Origin: Aequorivita vitellina
GTDB taxonomy: Bacteria; Bacteroidota; Bacteroidia; Flavobacteriales; Flavobacteriaceae
DNA length: 64,000 nucleotides
Assembly (NCBI RefSeq): GCF_022008365.1
Contig: NZ_JAIRBA010000001.1
Coordinates: forward strand, 124,001 to 188,000
Direction: 5' to 3'
Positions 49,147-58,535 of the stretch are shown one piece after another. Every line of letters starts with the position of its first letter. The first letter of the stretch is position 1. Below the pieces are notes generated by a model. That model ran no database searches. It saw only the letters and a program-made list of their open reading frames with translations, and was not told the DNA's origin. Both the position numbers and the translations under genes were made by a program.

Positions 49147-50628
49147 ATGAAAAAACCTTTACTCTTTTTTGCGTTTCTAATAACGTTCGTTTCATTTGCG
49201 CAGGATGGCAGTTTGGACCTTTCGTTTGGAGATGATGGGGTTGTAATTACGGATTTGCACGAAGGTTCAAATTTTTCAAGTGCTGTGATAGAGCAATTGG
49301 ATGGAAAAGTAATTTCTGGGGGTTTTTCTTTTGTGAATTCAACTGAAGAAAATGCGCTTATTAGATATAATTTAGATGGTACAGTTGATACTTCCTTTGG
49401 GAATAATGGGGTATTGATCACTCCAATTGTGGGAAATTTAGATTTAAAATTTCAGCAAGGTAATAAGCTTATTGTTAGTGGCTCTGTAGATCATTCAACA
49501 GGAAATATTTCCTTATTTAGATATTTAAGTGATGGAACCCTTGACAATACTTTTGCTACAAATGGTGTTTTAGCTACTGATTTACCAAATGGGAATTTAT
49601 ATAAGATAAATCTATTTGATGACGATAGTTTTTTATTGACAGGTTCTTACAATGCTAATAATATATTTTTTATAGTTTTTCAGAAATATCTCAACAATGG
49701 TACATTAGATACAAGTTTTGGAAATAATGGGAGAATTATTAATCAAATAGGATCTCCAGATTCTTTTATTGATGAAGTAAAGATACATTCTAATAGTATT
49801 TATGTTTTAGCCCCAAAGCAATCTTATAATGATTTTGTAATCAGTGTTTTGAAGTTTACTGAGGATTATATATTAGATGATAATTTCGGAACAAATGGCA
49901 TTGCAACAACTAGTATTGATATCATTCCAGGAAATTCTCAAAAAAGTATAGCTTTTGATTTATTTGATGATGGTAGTATTTATCTTGCTGGAGGGCATGG
50001 AAACTGTGATGATTTTTATATGGCATTTCATGCAAAATTAAAACCAGATGGAGAAAAGGACACTTCCTTTGGCAATTATGGTGTTCAGGTACTATCTTCA
50101 AATTACTATATGCCTGAACAGGTAATAATTCAAGAAAACAACCGCGTATTGATTGCGGGCAATGTTTCCGAGTGTTTTGAATGGAGTTTCGCTACAATTT
50201 CAAGATATTTCTCCGACGGATTTGAGGATGCTTCGTTTAACTTGCAGGATGACGGTCAAGAAGTATTCTTTGACGATATGCAAATATTGGCTGACGGCAA
50301 AATTATAATGGTTGGAACAACTCCTTGGTATAATGGGAATTTTGGTTCAGACTTTGCAATTGTTCGCTATAATAATAATACTCTTTCTATCTCTGAATTC
50401 GAAAACCAAAAAACAACCATTTACCCAAATCCATCAAACGGAATTTTCACTATTGAACGCGAACTATTTTCTGAAAACACACCTTTCCAAATAACCGATA
50501 TAACAGGAAAAATTATTATTTTGGGTGAATTGACTGAAAAGCAAACACAGCTAAATCTTTCTTCGGCGCAAAGCGGGGTTTATTTTCTGAAAACTTCAAA
50601 TAGTGTGTTTCGTTTAATGAAGAATTGA
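49147..50628 (+). CDS. Secreted delta-60 repeat protein with T9SS C-terminal domain (copy 1)
   Basis: This 493-residue protein has a signal peptide (about residues 1-18, ending SFAQ). Seven delta-60 repeats of the form DGTVDTSFGNNGV, spaced about 50-60 residues, probably fold as a beta-propeller. A type A sorting domain from about residue 424 (YPNPSNGIFTIERELF ... SAQSGVYFLKTSN) follows, so it should be exported by type IX secretion. The function is unknown; some repeats are degenerate. A paralogue follows directly, and the last 208 bp of the two genes are about 94% identical. Confidence 0.9.
   Translation: MKKPLLFFAFLITFVSFAQDGSLDLSFGDDGVVITDLHEGSNFSSAVIEQLDGKVISGGFSFVNSTEENALIRYNLDGTVDTSFGNNGVLITPIVGNLDLKFQQGNKLIVSGSVDHSTGNISLFRYLSDGTLDNTFATNGVLATDLPNGNLYKINLFDDDSFLLTGSYNANNIFFIVFQKYLNNGTLDTSFGNNGRIINQIGSPDSFIDEVKIHSNSIYVLAPKQSYNDFVISVLKFTEDYILDDNFGTNGIATTSIDIIPGNSQKSIAFDLFDDGSIYLAGGHGNCDDFYMAFHAKLKPDGEKDTSFGNYGVQVLSSNYYMPEQVIIQENNRVLIAGNVSECFEWSFATISRYFSDGFEDASFNLQDDGQEVFFDDMQILADGKIIMVGTTPWYNGNFGSDFAIVRYNNNTLSISEFENQKTTIYPNPSNGIFTIERELFSENTPFQITDITGKIIILGELTEKQTQLNLSSAQSGVYFLKTSNSVFRLMKN
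50421..50628 (+). repeat. 208-bp direct repeat, copy 1 (3' end of delta-60 gene 1)
   Basis: The segment begins TTACCCAAATCC and ends at the stop codon. Compared by eye with 51934-52141 it has 12 differences in 208 bases, while sequence just upstream is clearly divergent. Both encode the T9SS sorting domain. Confidence 0.85.
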
Positions 50629-50668
50629 GTTGAAAAAATTTCTTAAGAAGCATTAAAACTTAAAAACT

Positions 50669-52141
50669 ATGAAAACACTTTTACTTTTTTTTATTGGAAT
50701 AATTTCATCACTCACCTATGCGCAGGATGGAACACTTGATACATCTTTTGGGAATAATGGCTTTGCAATTACCGATTTTTTTGGAAGGAGCGACAGAGGT
50801 ACTTCCATAGCTGTTCAAGATAATGGAAGAATAATAATTTATGGTTTTGCAAGCCACTCCGGAGGCGGTTTTTCTTACGCACTTGCTGGACATCTGCCCG
50901 ATGGCAGCTTGGATCCTACTTTTGGAATAGGAGGATTGGTAACTACGCAAATTGGAGATTTTTACGAGGAATACTTTAATTCACTTCACATTCAGCCCGA
51001 TCAAAAAATTATAACCTCCACAACATTTTTTGAAAATGGAGAAGTAGGCTTTCTATTGGTTCGCTATTTACCAAATGGCACTTTAGATACATCTTTTGGC
51101 ACGGACGGAATTGTAAAAACCAGTTATGCCGAAAACTATTTAAGCGGTACTGTGTTGCTTCCCGACGGGAAAATATTGGCAGGGGGAAGTTCAACAAATG
51201 GAGGCGACAATTCTATTTTACTGGTAAAATATTTGCCCGATGGGTCACTGGATACCTCATTTGGCACAAATGGAAGTCTCTTTCATTTTATAAATAATGA
51301 ATCCTTTAAAGTTTTTGGCATTAAGGTGCAAAGCGATGGTAAAATATTAGTGCCTTATAAAACCGAAGAGAATTTTGTAAAAAAATTCCAAATTGCCAGA
51401 TTTTTACCTAATGGAGTTTTAGATACCGATTTTGGGGTAGTGGGTATTGTTGAAATAGAATCGTCAACTGAAGTATTTCATTCATCTATCACTATTCAAG
51501 ACGATGGAAAAATACTAATGTCGTTGAGAACACAACCTGGAACTTCAATAAAAAGATTCCTGCCTAGCGGTGAAATTGACACTTCATTTGGAAATAATGG
51601 AACGACAATAATTGATGGCGATATGTTTACTGCTCTTAAAATTTTGGTACAGCCAGATGACGCCATCATTGTTTTTGGTATTACGTTTGGTTTTGAGCCT
51701 GATTTTAACAGAACTTATAGATTTAATTCAGAGGGAATACTTGACACTACTTTTGGAGCTAACGGCTACACTGCGCTGGGTTTTGAAGGTGCCGATATTG
51801 CTTTTCAGCAGGACGGAAAACTCGTAATTGGAGGCAATACATTTTTCTACAGTGGCAGCGAAAGCTTTGTTGTGGCACGACTTAATAATGGCTCATTAAG
51901 TGTTTCAGAATTTGAAAACGATAGCTTTAAAATTTACCCAAATCCATCAAATGGAATTTTTACTATTGAACGCGAATTGTTTTCTGAAAACACACCTTTC
52001 CAAATAACAGATAGTACAGGAAAAATTATTGTTTTGGGTGAATTGACTGAAAAGCAAACACAGCTGAATCTTTCTTCGGCACAAAGCGGGGTTTATTTTC
52101 TGAAAACTTCAAATAGTGTGTTTCGTTTATTGAAGAATTAA
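50669..52141 (+). CDS. Secreted delta-60 repeat protein with T9SS C-terminal domain (copy 2)
   Basis: This 490-residue paralogue of the preceding gene lies 40 nt downstream. It has a signal peptide (about residues 1-18, ending LTYAQ) and seven delta-60 repeats (DGTLDTSFGNNGF, NGTLDTSFGTDGI and similar). Its type A sorting domain is almost identical to that of copy 1. Tandem duplication explains the pair; the divergent repeat parts with conserved ends suggest later gene conversion or strong selection on the sorting signal. A surface beta-propeller of unknown ligand is the likely product. Confidence 0.9.
   Translation: MKTLLLFFIGIISSLTYAQDGTLDTSFGNNGFAITDFFGRSDRGTSIAVQDNGRIIIYGFASHSGGGFSYALAGHLPDGSLDPTFGIGGLVTTQIGDFYEEYFNSLHIQPDQKIITSTTFFENGEVGFLLVRYLPNGTLDTSFGTDGIVKTSYAENYLSGTVLLPDGKILAGGSSTNGGDNSILLVKYLPDGSLDTSFGTNGSLFHFINNESFKVFGIKVQSDGKILVPYKTEENFVKKFQIARFLPNGVLDTDFGVVGIVEIESSTEVFHSSITIQDDGKILMSLRTQPGTSIKRFLPSGEIDTSFGNNGTTIIDGDMFTALKILVQPDDAIIVFGITFGFEPDFNRTYRFNSEGILDTTFGANGYTALGFEGADIAFQQDGKLVIGGNTFFYSGSESFVVARLNNGSLSVSEFENDSFKIYPNPSNGIFTIERELFSENTPFQITDSTGKIIVLGELTEKQTQLNLSSAQSGVYFLKTSNSVFRLLKN
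51934..52141 (+). repeat. 208-bp direct repeat, copy 2 (3' end of delta-60 gene 2)
   Basis: This is the partner of 50421-50628, about 94% identical over 208 bp. It encodes the sorting domain from YPNPSNG to the stop. Confidence 0.85.
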
Positions 52142-52274
52142 ATATTCTATTTCATATTGATTCAGTTCAGTTTGACACATTTAGATGTTGAAATTTATTT
52201 TAATTTTGAAGCGGTGTTTTGGTATTTGCCATTGGCAATTCATATCTTCGGCAAAAATTATTTAAAAATCACCG

Positions 52275-52865
52275 ATGGCTCTAGTAATTCCACTTTCTCC
52301 AAACTACGATGCAGACACCCAACAGTTAGCCAAGTTTTTTAATGAAACACTTGGTTTTTGTCCTAACAGCGTGCTTACTATGCAGCATCGACCGGCAATT
52401 AGCAAAGCGTTTATAAACCTCAACAAAGCCGTAATGGCGAATGAAGGCCGCGTTACTTCAGCTTTAAAACGAATGATTGCTTGGGTGAGCAGTAATGCCA
52501 CGGGTTGCCGCTATTGCCAAGCACACGCCATTCGCGCTGCCGAACGTTACGGAGCCGAGCAGGAGCAACTTGATAATATTTGGGAATACAGAACCCATCC
52601 CGCTTTTTCGGAAGCGGAACGAGCTGCGTTAGACTTTTCTTTAGCCGCCAGTCAAGTGCCAAATGCCGTTGATGATGAAATTAAAGAACGACTTTACAAA
52701 TACTGGAACGAAGGTGAAATTGTTGAAATGTTGGGAGTTATTTCACTTTTCGGCTATTTAAACCGTTGGAACGATTCAATGGGGACAACCATCGAAGATG
52801 GTGCAGTGGAAAGCGGCGAGCAGTATCTTGGTAAACACGGCTGGAATAAAGGAAAACACGAGTAA
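52275..52865 (+). CDS. Carboxymuconolactone decarboxylase (AhpD-like) family protein
   Basis: This 196-residue all-helical protein has the AhpD-type active-site motif TGCRYCQAHAIRAAERYG, with two redox cysteines and the following His, near the middle. Such proteins (often annotated as peroxidase-related) have alkylhydroperoxidase activity or reduce peroxiredoxin partners. No ahpC is nearby. ATG 52275 gives MALVIPLSPNYD. The neighbours give no functional clue. Confidence 0.9.
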   Translation: MALVIPLSPNYDADTQQLAKFFNETLGFCPNSVLTMQHRPAISKAFINLNKAVMANEGRVTSALKRMIAWVSSNATGCRYCQAHAIRAAERYGAEQEQLDNIWEYRTHPAFSEAERAALDFSLAASQVPNAVDDEIKERLYKYWNEGEIVEMLGVISLFGYLNRWNDSMGTTIEDGAVESGEQYLGKHGWNKGKHE

Positions 52866-52881
52866 TTTTTATTGGCAATTT

Positions 52882-54078
52882 TTAATACAGGAGTCCAAAA
52901 AGATGTAAAGGAATAATGTTTAAGGCTCCAATTTCAATATCATCTTTTAATACATAAGCATTTTTAACGCCCTTAATTTGATGCGTGGTTTTATTTTTGC
53001 CTCCTATTTCTATAGTATATTTCCGGTTTACAATAAAATCACCTTTTTTGGCAAGATGAATTTCGTGAAGATGCTTTAATTGATTGGCAAAAAAAGTTTC
53101 ACGCAGACTGCCTTGTTCTATTTGACTTTGTGCGAAGGCATAAATTAAATTAGTATTGTTGAGGTACAATTTTTCAGGTTTGGTGAATGCTCCGATACCT
53201 TTTGAAGGAGTGAAAAATTCGTGAATAAGTTCGGCTCGATCTAATATTTTGAGTGAATTCAACAGAAAATTCCTTGAAAAACCCAAGCGTTCACTAAGTT
53301 TTGAAACGTTGGGCGTAAATGGGGCACTTTGTGCAATAGCAACGAGCAGCTTTTTTATTTTCCGACTTTCCTGATACGGGATGTTTTCTACCGAACTTAC
53401 ATCAATCTCAAGCATTAAATTAACAGTGTCTAAAAGTTTGGGATAGTAATTATCAACTCCTTCAAAGCTATAAGGATAACAACCGTATTTAAGATATTCT
53501 TTAAATTCAGCAACTGGGAAATTAACTTGCTTTTTAAGCTTCAAAGCTACATCTTTTTGATTTTTCAGAATATATTCGAAATCGAAAAAAGGCACATCCA
53601 GATTGTGTTTTATATTCAAATATTCTCTGAACGACATTTCCTTTAAAATATATTTTACTGCCCGCCTACTTAAATCAGATTCTCCTTTGTTTATTTCGAG
53701 AATGGAGGAAGATGTAAATACTACGTTTAATGTAGGTAATTGGTCGTAAATCAGCTTTAATTCCCGGGACCAATTTGGGTATTTATGTATTTCGTCCAAA
53801 AACAGATGCGTTCCACCTTGCACTGCAAATTCCTCCGCCAAACCAATTAAGGTATGGTTCATAAAATATAGATTGTCTAAGGAAGTATACAAAGGCTTTT
53901 CCGCTTCGGAAAGATGAAATTTTATACGTTGAAGTAATAAAGTGGTTTTGCCGGAACCTCTAGCGCCCTTTACACCAATAAGCCGCTGCGACCAATCAAT
54001 TTGCGCCAACAAGTACCGTTCTTTTTGGGTATTTAAAGCATCTAAAATACGTTCGCTGATTATGAAAAGCTCTTTCAT
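52882..54078 (-). CDS. AAA family ATPase of the DUF4143 type
   Basis: This 398-residue protein has Walker A GARGSGKTT (residues 38-46), Walker B in HLFLDEIHKYPNWSRELK and the SSSILE sensor segment. A winged-helix region and a C-terminal DUF4143-like part (LYLNNTNLIYAF ... KGDFIVNRKYTIEIGGKNK) follow. These ATPases are common, scattered and horizontally mobile; their role is unknown. ATG 54078 is chosen because the minus-strand -7 element TATATTTG lies 18 nt upstream and overlaps a longer TTG start. Confidence 0.87.
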   Translation of the reverse strand: MKELFIISERILDALNTQKERYLLAQIDWSQRLIGVKGARGSGKTTLLLQRIKFHLSEAEKPLYTSLDNLYFMNHTLIGLAEEFAVQGGTHLFLDEIHKYPNWSRELKLIYDQLPTLNVVFTSSSILEINKGESDLSRRAVKYILKEMSFREYLNIKHNLDVPFFDFEYILKNQKDVALKLKKQVNFPVAEFKEYLKYGCYPYSFEGVDNYYPKLLDTVNLMLEIDVSSVENIPYQESRKIKKLLVAIAQSAPFTPNVSKLSERLGFSRNFLLNSLKILDRAELIHEFFTPSKGIGAFTKPEKLYLNNTNLIYAFAQSQIEQGSLRETFFANQLKHLHEIHLAKKGDFIVNRKYTIEIGGKNKTTHQIKGVKNAYVLKDDIEIGALNIIPLHLFGLLY

Positions 54079-54096
54079 TTTGTTTTTGGTGAAAAA

Positions 54097-54104
54097 CAAA
54101 TATA
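54097..54104 (-). promoter_or_regulatory. -7 promoter element for the AAA ATPase gene
   Basis: On the minus strand the sequence reads TATATTTG, 18 nt upstream of the ATG, in a very AT-rich gap (54079-54179) with no other recognisable feature. Confidence 0.5.
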
Positions 54105-54179
54105 ATAAATATTGTTTACGACAAAAAACAAAATAAACAAAAAGTGTTTTTTATAAAAAACATTATGTAAAACGAAAAA

Positions 54180-54854
54180 TTATTTCTTCCCAGCAACCAC
54201 AACAACAATCTCCCCCTTCGGCGGCTTGTTTTCAAAATGGTTTAAAACCTCTTCGGCAGTGCCGCGGACGGTTTCTTCGTGTAGTTTTGTGAGTTCGCGC
54301 GAAACGGAAACTCGTCTTTCTGCGCCAAAATATTCCACAAACTGTGCAAGTGTTTTTAGTAACTTGTGGGGTGATTCGTAAAAAATAATGGTTCGCGTTT
54401 CTTCGGCTAAAAGTTCGAGGCGTGTTTGTCGTCCCTTTTTTACAGGAAGAAAGCCTTCAAAAACAAACTTATCATTCGGGAAACCGCTGTTTACAAGTGC
54501 TGGAACAAAGGCGGTGGCGCCGGGAAGGCAGTCTACTTCAATGCCTGATTCAACGCAAGCGCGGGTTAATAAAAATCCGGGATCGCTGATGGCTGGGGTT
54601 CCGGCATCGCTAATTAGCGCAATATTTTCACCGTTTTCAATTCGTTTTACAATGCCTTCCACTGTTTTATGCTCGTTATGCATGTGGTGGGAGTGCATTT
54701 GGGTGCCAATTTCAAAATGCTTCAAAAGTTTTCCGCTGTTGCGGGTGTCTTCGGCAAGAATTAAATCTACTTCTTTTAGCACGTCAACCGCGCGAAAAGT
54801 CATGTCTTTTAAATTGCCGATTGGTGTTGGTATCAAGTAGAGTTTTCCTGCCAT
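54180..54854 (-). CDS. rsmI: 16S rRNA (cytidine(1402)-2'-O)-methyltransferase
   Basis: RsmI methylates C1402 of 16S rRNA. The 224-residue protein has the tetrapyrrole-methylase fold with YLIPTPIGNLKDMTFRA at the start, LAEDTRNSGKLL, the SAM site ISDAGTPAISDPG, CLPGATAFVPALVNSG and FYESPHKL. The length is slightly shorter than in E. coli because the C-terminal domain is trimmed to PPKGEIVVVVAGKK, common in this phylum. It is followed on the same strand by no close partner and preceded by a DoxX-like gene. Confidence 0.96.
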   Translation of the reverse strand: MAGKLYLIPTPIGNLKDMTFRAVDVLKEVDLILAEDTRNSGKLLKHFEIGTQMHSHHMHNEHKTVEGIVKRIENGENIALISDAGTPAISDPGFLLTRACVESGIEVDCLPGATAFVPALVNSGFPNDKFVFEGFLPVKKGRQTRLELLAEETRTIIFYESPHKLLKTLAQFVEYFGAERRVSVSRELTKLHEETVRGTAEEVLNHFENKPPKGEIVVVVAGKK

Positions 54855-54857
54855 AGC

Positions 54858-55214
54858 TTATGGGCGTACCGTTTTTCCGAAGAAATAAGATAACAATAAA
54901 AATAAAATTCCTAACAGCGGAAGCGTGAGTCCGGGGTCGCCAATTCTATAGAGTGCGAAACAGGCCAAAACCAAATCAAAAAACAATCCTGCGTATGCCC
55001 ATTCCATTACCCATTTTGGCTTTCGCAAAACAATAAATACAATTGCAAAAATTTTTGCTATGGCCATTGGTATCACCAAATATCCTGGATATTGATAATC
55101 TTGATAGGTGCCTTCAATTACTGCTGTATCTGTTAAATATGTGAAAGCAGAGTACAGAAATAACACGCTGAGTAGGCCTGTGGCTATCCAGTAAATGGTT
55201 TTTTGGGCTGACAT
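54858..55214 (-). CDS. DoxX-like small membrane protein
   Basis: This 118-residue protein has four hydrophobic segments (about residues 6-24, 46-63, 69-87 and 95-114). The start KTIYWIATGLLSVLFLYSAF is typical of the DoxX-like (DoxX_2) family. The function is unknown. Its stop is 3 nt before the rsmI start, so the two may be co-transcribed; a functional link is not implied. Confidence 0.8.
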   Translation of the reverse strand: MSAQKTIYWIATGLLSVLFLYSAFTYLTDTAVIEGTYQDYQYPGYLVIPMAIAKIFAIVFIVLRKPKWVMEWAYAGLFFDLVLACFALYRIGDPGLTLPLLGILFLLLSYFFGKTVRP

Positions 55215-55225
55215 AAATTATGGAT

Positions 55226-56038
55226 TTAGTTGAAACTCTTTTCAACAATATTCATAAAACGATCTGAATATTCCTCCTTATTTAACCAAAAATTATAATC
55301 TGGTTTTACATTTTTCTTGATAAAGTTTTGAGCTTCTTCAAAACTTTCCATTGTATTTATTTGCGAAAGAACGCGGGTGTAATCTTCGGCGTGGCCATCA
55401 AACAAGTGTTTTGTAAAAGCCAAACGATCGTTAAGCCCAATGTTTAATCCTTTGTTTATTGTTTCATTTAACGATTTTGGGCGCGATTCGGTTAGGGTTT
55501 TACTGGCTTTTTCTCCTTCGGTAGATTTTGGGAAAAGCGCAGAATCTTTTCGTTCAAATTCTGGCATCTGTTGATAGTTTGATGCAAATTCTTCCAAATC
55601 GTTTTTCACTTGTTTTGTTGAAGGCTTTTCTATTGAAATGACTGGTGCTGCTTCAGTGCTTTTTGGCAACATTCGATCGAGTAATTCATCAATTCGTTCG
55701 CTTTCTTCGGGCATTTGCGCAACAATGTCTTTTATTTTTTCCATTAAAGGTTCAATAAGATCTTCTTTGTGTTCGGGTTGTGGCACGGGTTCGGGCTCGG
55801 TAAACCAGTTTTCTTCGCGGAAACTTTTAGAATCTAAAGACTCAATTGTAGAATCGTCGGCCGTATCTTCTAACTGATTTTCAAGAAATTCAAGCACGGC
55901 TAATCTTTCATACAAATCGCCTACTAACCTTTTTACGTAAGCGGTTTTAAACCTTTTTTTCTGCCCGTTGGTGGGCGCTGCTTCTTCAATTAGTTGCTTA
56001 GCGAGCTCTGTTACTTGCGCGCGGACTTTCTTCTTCAT
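55226..56038 (-). CDS. Conserved hypothetical protein, cytoplasmic
   Basis: This 270-residue protein has no signal peptide or membrane segment. A basic helical start (MKKKVRAQVTELAKQLIEEA) is followed by a low-complexity acidic and proline-containing middle (TEPEPVPQPEHKED). The conserved-looking C-terminal domain is NDRLAFTKHLFDGHAEDYTRVLSQINTM and FIKKNVKPDYNFWLNKEEY. Related proteins occur across flavobacteria beside rsmI and tdk as far as I recall. The helical middle could be a protein-interaction linker; the function is unknown. Confidence 0.75.
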   Translation of the reverse strand: MKKKVRAQVTELAKQLIEEAAPTNGQKKRFKTAYVKRLVGDLYERLAVLEFLENQLEDTADDSTIESLDSKSFREENWFTEPEPVPQPEHKEDLIEPLMEKIKDIVAQMPEESERIDELLDRMLPKSTEAAPVISIEKPSTKQVKNDLEEFASNYQQMPEFERKDSALFPKSTEGEKASKTLTESRPKSLNETINKGLNIGLNDRLAFTKHLFDGHAEDYTRVLSQINTMESFEEAQNFIKKNVKPDYNFWLNKEEYSDRFMNIVEKSFN

Positions 56039-56172
56039 ATCTTTTTAAATTAAACGGATTTTCTATTTTGTTTTTATAAATTTACGCATCCTATATGTAA
56101 ACGTCAACTATTTTTGTTTCTTGTTTAAAACCAATATTTTAGACAGTTTTCGAGCAATCTTAAAGTTGCATC

Positions 56173-56180
56173 TACTTTTG
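56173..56180 (+). promoter_or_regulatory. -7 promoter element for tdk
   Basis: TACTTTTG matches TAnnTTTG, 39 nt before the tdk start codon, in the 181-bp gap between divergent genes. Confidence 0.35.
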
Positions 56181-56219
56181 AAAATAGATTAGGGCTCATG
56201 TTTCGCGTAAAATTAAACT

Positions 56220-56897
56220 ATGTTTCTTGAAAATACCGTAAATCAGAAAGAACAATTTGGATGGATTGAAGTAATCTGCGGTTCCATGTTTTCAGGAAAA
56301 ACTGAAGAACTCATCCGCAGGTTAAAACGCGCCCAATTTGCGCGTCAAAAAGTTGAGATTTTTACCCCTTCGTTAGATACGCGCTACGCCGAGGATGCAG
56401 TAACCAGTCACGATAGTAATCAAATTCGCTCAACGCCTGTTCCTGCAGCGGCAAATATTCCAATCTTGGCAGATAATTGCGAAGTGGTTGGGATTGACGA
56501 AGCCCAATTTTTTGATGACGAAATTGTAAAGGTGTGCAACGACCTCGCCAACCGGGGCGTTCGGGTTATAGTTGCAGGACTCGACATGGATTATAAAGGA
56601 AACCCGTTTGGCCCAATGCCGGCTTTAATGGCAACTGCCGAATATGTTACCAAAGTACACGCCGTTTGCACGCGCACCGGAAATCTCGCCCATTACAGTT
56701 ATCGAAAAGCGAAAAGCGAAGCCTTGGTTTTGCTCGGCGAAACTGAAGAATACGAACCGTTGAGCAGGGCTGCATATTATAAAGTACAACTTCGGGACAA
56801 GGTGGTAAAATTGGATGTGAAAGATGCCGAAGAAATAAACAATAAAAACACAACACACCAAGACGAAGAGGTCAAAAAAACTGGAAAACAAGCTTGA
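56220..56897 (+). CDS. tdk: Thymidine kinase
   Basis: This salvage enzyme phosphorylates thymidine with ATP. The 225-residue type II kinase has the P-loop [17 protein letters not shown], the catalytic DEAQFF, and the [13 protein letters not shown] lasso region. The usual four-cysteine zinc site is incomplete: [18 protein letters not shown] keeps one Cys where CxxC is typical, a form I recall in other Bacteroidota. A charged tail of about 25 residues extends the C-terminus. alr starts 1 nt after its stop, so the two form an operon. Confidence 0.95.
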   Translation: MFLENTVNQKEQFGWIEVICGSMFSGKTEELIRRLKRAQFARQKVEIFTPSLDTRYAEDAVTSHDSNQIRSTPVPAAANIPILADNCEVVGIDEAQFFDDEIVKVCNDLANRGVRVIVAGLDMDYKGNPFGPMPALMATAEYVTKVHAVCTRTGNLAHYSYRKAKSEALVLLGETEEYEPLSRAAYYKVQLRDKVVKLDVKDAEEINNKNTTHQDEEVKKTGKQA

Positions 56898-56898
56898 T

Positions 56899-58008
56899 AT
56901 GCCCAAAGCCCATGAAACCTTATTAGAGATCGACCTAAACGCGCTCGACAATAATTATAAATACATTACTTCAAAAATTACTCCCACAACTCAAATGCTT
57001 GCTGTAGTAAAGGCTTTTGCTTACGGAAGCGATGCAGTAATTGTTGCAAGAGAACTTGTAACATTGGGTGTAAATTATTTTGCAGTTGCTTATACTAAAG
57101 AGGGTGAAACACTTAGAAATGCCGCAATAGATACGCCAATATTGGTATTACATCCACTACCGGTAGATTTTGAATCTATAGTTAACCGTTGTTTGGAACC
57201 GAGCATTTATTCGCGTAAAACTTTGAGTGAATTTATCGCTTTCGCGGAAGCAAACAATCAAACCAATTATCCAATTCACTTAAAATTCAATACAGGTTTA
57301 AATCGATTGGGATTTAATGAAAGTGATATTTTATGGATTGTAAAAACCCTATCAAAAACAAAAAGTGTAAAAGTGAAATCGGCTTTTTCGCATTTGGCGG
57401 CAAGTGAAGATTTAAAATTAAAGGAATTTACGATTGGGCAGATTGGCGTATTTCGAAAGATTTCTGAAAAATTAATCGCACAACTGGGTTACAAACCGTT
57501 GCTTCACTGCGCAAACACTTCGGGAATTATAAATTATCCCGAGGCGCATTTTAATATGGTTCGTTCCGGAATTGGGCTTTACGGTTATGGAAATGATTCC
57601 GAAGTAAACAAATATTTAAAACCCGTAGCAACTTTAAAAACGGTTATTTCGCAAATTCACGAAGTGCAAAAAAATCAAAGCGTTGGCTACAATCGCGGGT
57701 TTATTGCTGAAAAAACCACTAAATCTGCAACGCTTCCCATTGGCCACGCAGACGGTATTCCGCGTTCGTACGGTAACGAAAATGGTTGGGTAACCATTGC
57801 TGGTAAAAAAGCTCCAATTTTAGGAAATGTTTGTATGGATATGATAATGGTTGATGTTACAAATATTGAATGTGAAGAAGGCGATGAAGTAATTGTTTTT
57901 GGTCCATCTGCCACTGCTGAAGAGTTAGCTGCCGCTGTTAATTCAATTTCGTATGAATTGATTACTGCAATTTCACAACGAGTAAAACGGGTTATTTGTA
58001 GGAAATGA
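56899..58008 (+). CDS. alr: Alanine racemase
   Basis: Alanine racemase makes D-alanine for peptidoglycan with PLP. The 369-residue protein has the PLP lysine at residue 38 in MLAVVKAFAYGSD, HLKFNTGLNRLGF, HCANTSGIINYPE, the catalytic tyrosine in SVGYNRGFIA and the C-terminal GNVCMDMIMVDVT. It is a stand-alone racemase and not the MurF-Alr fusion that some Bacteroidota carry. It directly follows tdk. Confidence 0.96.
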   Translation: MPKAHETLLEIDLNALDNNYKYITSKITPTTQMLAVVKAFAYGSDAVIVARELVTLGVNYFAVAYTKEGETLRNAAIDTPILVLHPLPVDFESIVNRCLEPSIYSRKTLSEFIAFAEANNQTNYPIHLKFNTGLNRLGFNESDILWIVKTLSKTKSVKVKSAFSHLAASEDLKLKEFTIGQIGVFRKISEKLIAQLGYKPLLHCANTSGIINYPEAHFNMVRSGIGLYGYGNDSEVNKYLKPVATLKTVISQIHEVQKNQSVGYNRGFIAEKTTKSATLPIGHADGIPRSYGNENGWVTIAGKKAPILGNVCMDMIMVDVTNIECEEGDEVIVFGPSATAEELAAAVNSISYELITAISQRVKRVICRK

Positions 58009-58088
58009 TTTCTTTAGCCAAGGATTATTACAATTTTTGAATAGTTTTTAATTAAATTAGCAATTATTAACCATTTAAACCATCAATT

Positions 58089-58499
58089 ATGTTAAAAGAA
58101 TTTAGAGATTTTATTATGACCGGCAATGTGGTAGACCTTGCCGTTGCGGTAATTTTGGCGAGCGCTGTAGGGCTTGTTGTTACAGGGTTTACAAATGATA
58201 TGATAATGCCAATTGTGGGTCATTTTACAGGCGGCGTAGATTTTGCCGATCTTAAATATGTATTAGATCCTGCAGTTCTTGGGCCAGACGGCGAGGTGGT
58301 AGAACCAGAGAATGCGGTTATGTGGGGTAGATGGGTAAATTCCATCATTAACTTAATTATCGTTGGATTTGTGTTGTTTTTAATTGTTAAGGCCTACGCA
58401 AAAGTGCGCAAGAAAAAAGAAGCAGCTCCAGCACCAGATCCGGGACCCTCTGAAAAAGATATCCTTATGGAAATCCGTGATGAGCTTAGAAAAAAATAA
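58089..58499 (+). CDS. mscL: Large-conductance mechanosensitive channel
   Basis: MscL is an inner-membrane channel that opens under membrane tension to release solutes after hypo-osmotic shock. The 136-residue protein starts MLKEFRDFIMTGNVVDLAVAV (amphipathic helix and first membrane segment). A periplasmic loop of about 40 residues, a second segment (INLIIVGFVLFLIVKAY) and a cytoplasmic C-terminal helix (PSEKDILMEIRDELRKK) follow. All conserved parts are present. It ends with a terminator 37 nt downstream. Confidence 0.96.
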   Translation: MLKEFRDFIMTGNVVDLAVAVILASAVGLVVTGFTNDMIMPIVGHFTGGVDFADLKYVLDPAVLGPDGEVVEPENAVMWGRWVNSIINLIIVGFVLFLIVKAYAKVRKKKEAAPAPDPGPSEKDILMEIRDELRKK

Positions 58500-58535
58500 A
58501 TTTATTCACCGTTACATAACATATTCTAATCCTTA

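Noticed and set aside
54388-54840. A 150-codon open frame antisense to rsmI
   Set aside because: It is a Ser-rich mirror of the conserved RsmI codons, with no recognisable domain or promoter.
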